A stretch of DNA of 7,262 nt from Thermopetrobacter sp. (GTDB lineage Bacteria; Pseudomonadota; Alphaproteobacteria; Rhizobiales; Aestuariivirgaceae), in NCBI GenBank assembly GCA_011374735.1, contig DRPD01000099.1, positions 1 to 7,262 of the forward strand, given 5' to 3'. This document shows, piece by piece, positions 5,242-7,262 of the stretch (its first letter is position 1; each line of letters starts with the position of its first letter). The notes beneath the pieces are model-generated. The model had not been told where the DNA came from. It made no database searches and saw nothing but the letters and a program-made list of their open reading frames with translations. The position numbers and the translations under genes are program-made.

Positions 5242-7155
5242 ATGAGCCGGTATCACGAAGTCTATGCGCACTGGCAGGACGACCCGGAAGGGTTCTGGGC
5301 CGAAGCGGCGGCGGGCATCGACTGGTTCACCCCGCCGCGGCGGGTGTTCGATCCGGCGGCCGGGGTGTATGGCCGCTGGTTCACCGGCGCGGAATGCAAC
5401 ACCTGCCACAATTGCATCGACCGCCATGTGAAAGCCGGGCGCGGTGATCAGCCGGCGCTGATTTACGACAGCCCGATCACCGGCGGCACGCAGCGCGTCA
5501 TCACCTATGCCGAACTGCTGGTGGAAGTGTCGCGCTTCGCCGCGGTGTTGCAGGGCCTGGGCGTCGGCAAGGGGGATCGGGTCGTCATCTACATGCCCAT
5601 GGTGCCCGAGGCGGTGATCGCCATGCTGGCCTGCGCGCGCATCGGGGCGGTGCATTCGGTGGTGTTCGGCGGCTTCGCGGCCAACGAGCTGGCCACCCGC
5701 ATCGACGACGCGAAGCCGAAGCTGGTGGTGTCCGCCTCCTGCGGCATCGAGCCGGGCCGGGTGATCGCCTACAAGCCGTTGCTGGACGAGGCCATCGACA
5801 TCGCGTCGCACAAGCCGCAGAAGACCGTCATCCTGCAACGCGAACAGGTGACGGCGGACTTGCGGGACGGCCGCGATTTCGACTGGCATGAGCTGATGGA
5901 GGCGGCGAAGCGCGATGGCATGATGGCCGAATGCGTGCCCGTGGCGGCCACCGACCCGCTCTACATCCTCTACACCTCCGGCACCACCGGCCAGCCGAAG
6001 GGCGTGGTGCGCGACAACGGCGGCCACATGGTGGCGCTGAACTGGACGATGGAAAACATCTATGGCGTCAAGCCCGGCGACGTCTACTGGGCGGCCTCGG
6101 ACATCGGCTGGGTGGTGGGCCACAGCTACATCGTCTATGGCCCGCTGCTGGCCGGCTGCGCCTCCATCGTGTTCGAGGGCAAGCCGGTGGGCACGCCCGA
6201 CGCCGGGGTGTTCTGGCGGGTGATCGCCGAACACGGGGTGAAGGTCTTGTTCACCGCCCCCACCGCCTTTCGCGCCATCAAGAAGGAAGACCCGGAGGGT
6301 GAATTGATCCGCCAATACGATCTGTCCGGCTTCAAGGCGCTGTTCCTGGCCGGCGAGCGGGCCGATCCCGACACCGTGCAATGGGCGGAGCATCATTTGC
6401 GGGTACCGGTGATCGATCACTGGTGGCAGACCGAGACCGCCTGGGCCATCGCCGCCAATCCGCTGGGGCTGGGATTGCTGCCCAGCAGGTATGGCTCGCC
6501 CGGCGTGCCGATGCCGGGCTATGAGGTGGCGATACTCGATGACGCGGGCCAGCCGCTGGCGGCCGGCGAACTGGGGGCGATCTGCATCAAGCTGCCGCTG
6601 CCGCCCGGTTGCCTGCCCACCCTGTGGCGGAACGATCAGCGCTTCCGGGAAAGCTATCTGTCGCGCTTTCCCGGCTATTACGAAACCGCCGACGCCGGGT
6701 TCGCGGACGCGGACGGCTATCTGTTCATCATGGCGCGCACCGACGACATCATCAACGTGGCCGGCCACCGGTTGTCCACCGGCGGCATGGAGGAGGTGCT
6801 GGCCGGCCACCCGGACGTGGCCGAATGCGCCGTGCTGGGCATCGCCGACGACCTGAAGGGGCAGATCCCCATCGGCTTCATCGTCCTGAAGGCCGGCGTC
6901 GATCGCGATCCGGGCGGGATCGAGGCGGAATGCGTAGGGCGCATCCGCGAGAAGATCGGCGCGGTGGCCTCCCTGAAGGTGGTCATCACGGTGGCGCGGC
7001 TGCCCAAGACGCGCTCCGGCAAGATTCTGCGCGGCACCATCCGCAGGATCGCCGACGGCGAGGCATGGACGATGCCGGCCACCATCGACGACCCGGCCAT
7101 TCTCGACGAGATCACCGAGGCGTTGCGCGCCCGCGGCCTGCTGCGCGGCGCCTGA
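5242..7155 (+). CDS. prpE: Propionate--CoA ligase (propionyl-CoA synthetase, PrpE/ACSS3-like)
   Basis: This ANL-superfamily enzyme activates propionate (and often acetate more slowly) with ATP and CoA to the acyl-CoA through an acyl-adenylate. The protein has 637 residues, near the 628 of enterobacterial PrpE. The N-terminal YHEVYAHWQDDPEGFW is the ACAS N-terminal domain. The phosphate loop YTSGTTGQPKG is at 244-254 and is followed by VVRDNGGHMVAL, which marks PrpE rather than Acs. GERADPDTV follows, then DHWWQTETAW at 392-401, the hinge and A8 region ARTDDIINVAGHRLSTGGMEE, and RSGKILRG with catalytic Lys594, the residue commonly controlled by reversible acylation. Odd points are Cys52/Cys55/Cys58 in ECNTCHNCIDRH and Ala400 where Gly is usual. 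It stands alone, diverging from the flippase, with no prpBCD beside it, so propionyl-CoA may enter the methylmalonyl route. Acetyl-CoA synthetase is the main alternative. Confidence 0.92.
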   Translation: MSRYHEVYAHWQDDPEGFWAEAAAGIDWFTPPRRVFDPAAGVYGRWFTGAECNTCHNCIDRHVKAGRGDQPALIYDSPITGGTQRVITYAELLVEVSRFAAVLQGLGVGKGDRVVIYMPMVPEAVIAMLACARIGAVHSVVFGGFAANELATRIDDAKPKLVVSASCGIEPGRVIAYKPLLDEAIDIASHKPQKTVILQREQVTADLRDGRDFDWHELMEAAKRDGMMAECVPVAATDPLYILYTSGTTGQPKGVVRDNGGHMVALNWTMENIYGVKPGDVYWAASDIGWVVGHSYIVYGPLLAGCASIVFEGKPVGTPDAGVFWRVIAEHGVKVLFTAPTAFRAIKKEDPEGELIRQYDLSGFKALFLAGERADPDTVQWAEHHLRVPVIDHWWQTETAWAIAANPLGLGLLPSRYGSPGVPMPGYEVAILDDAGQPLAAGELGAICIKLPLPPGCLPTLWRNDQRFRESYLSRFPGYYETADAGFADADGYLFIMARTDDIINVAGHRLSTGGMEEVLAGHPDVAECAVLGIADDLKGQIPIGFIVLKAGVDRDPGGIEAECVGRIREKIGAVASLKVVITVARLPKTRSGKILRGTIRRIADGEAWTMPATIDDPAILDEITEALRARGLLRGA

Positions 7156-7191
7156 CAGCGGATCCCCGGAAATGGCGTTGGCTGAAAAAGA

Positions 7192-7226
7192 GAAGCGCCA
7201 GTGGCGCGTTTCGCCATTGACGCTTC
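7192..7226. terminator. Long hairpin, probable bidirectional intrinsic terminator
   Basis: GAAGCG (7192-7197) pairs with CGCTTC (7221-7226). Then, after one mismatch (7198/7220), CAGTGGCG (7199-7206) pairs with CGCCATTG (7212-7219) with one G-T, around a 5-base loop. That makes 14 pairs in all. It starts 37 bases after the prpE stop. On the plus strand the tail is only moderately T-rich (CTTGTCGGTCTTTT). On the minus strand the stem is followed at once by TCTTTTTC, a better T tract, so it may also end a convergent gene lying right of the window. Confidence 0.65.
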
Positions 7227-7262
7227 CTTGTCGGTCTTTTCACGCGGCTCCCGCCCGTCAAC
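7227..7262. other. Right-edge sequence with no assignable gene
   Basis: No coding region can be supported after the hairpin. On the minus strand, in-frame TGA codons at 7260-7258 and 7242-7240 could be the end of a convergent gene beyond the edge, which would fit the T tract of the hairpin on that strand, but too little sequence is present to say. Confidence 0.3.

Noticed and set aside
5215..6810. Minus-strand open frame of 531 codons opposite prpE
   Set aside because: Antisense shadow of a well-supported PrpE; composition is His- and Arg-rich with no recognisable motif.

Overview
The window comes from a GC-rich bacterial chromosome. The protein sequences (the EttA N-terminus, the PurE/PurK pair, a PrpE of the ACSS3-like type, and a flippase followed by a CelD/BcsL acetyltransferase) read most like an alphaproteobacterium. 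I cannot resolve the order. There are no rRNA, tRNA, CRISPR or transposon sequences. The DNA is almost fully coded, with no gene-free stretch over about 120 bases.

Layout. Seven genes lie on the minus strand and are read right to left. They are a Wzx-like membrane flippase (3713-5122), a GNAT acyltransferase overlapping it by 4 bases (2664-3716), purE 33 bases further on (2127-2630), purK overlapping purE by 1 base (1048-2127), an AbrB/MazE-type antitoxin (775-999), a Doc/Fic-type toxin overlapping it by 4 bases (392-778), and the first 102 codons of ettA (1-306, running off the left edge). On the plus strand, diverging from the flippase, is prpE, propionate--CoA ligase (5242-7155). It is followed by a long hairpin that looks like a bidirectional terminator (7192-7226).

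How the genes work together. PurE and PurK carry out the two-step carboxylation of AIR to CAIR in purine synthesis and are translationally coupled. The flippase and GNAT pair look like envelope or exopolysaccharide genes. Their tight spacing to purE allows cotranscription. The toxin-antitoxin pair sits between purK and ettA. It has its own promoter-like sequence: a TTGAGG -35 overlapping the purK stop codon, a 17-base spacer and a TATTAT -10. This lies on a long interrupted dyad that also reaches the antitoxin ribosome binding site, which fits autoregulation. EttA gates translation initiation according to cellular energy state. PrpE activates propionate (and perhaps acetate) to the CoA ester; no methylcitrate-cycle genes are visible beside it.

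Most of the window is ordinary housekeeping sequence. The parts most worth a second look are the AbrB-Doc module with its dyad operator, the Fic-motif variant of its toxin, the flippase-GNAT pair, the 14-base perfect palindrome between the divergent flippase and prpE genes, and the local substitutions in PrpE. I see no clear sign of a wholly new system.
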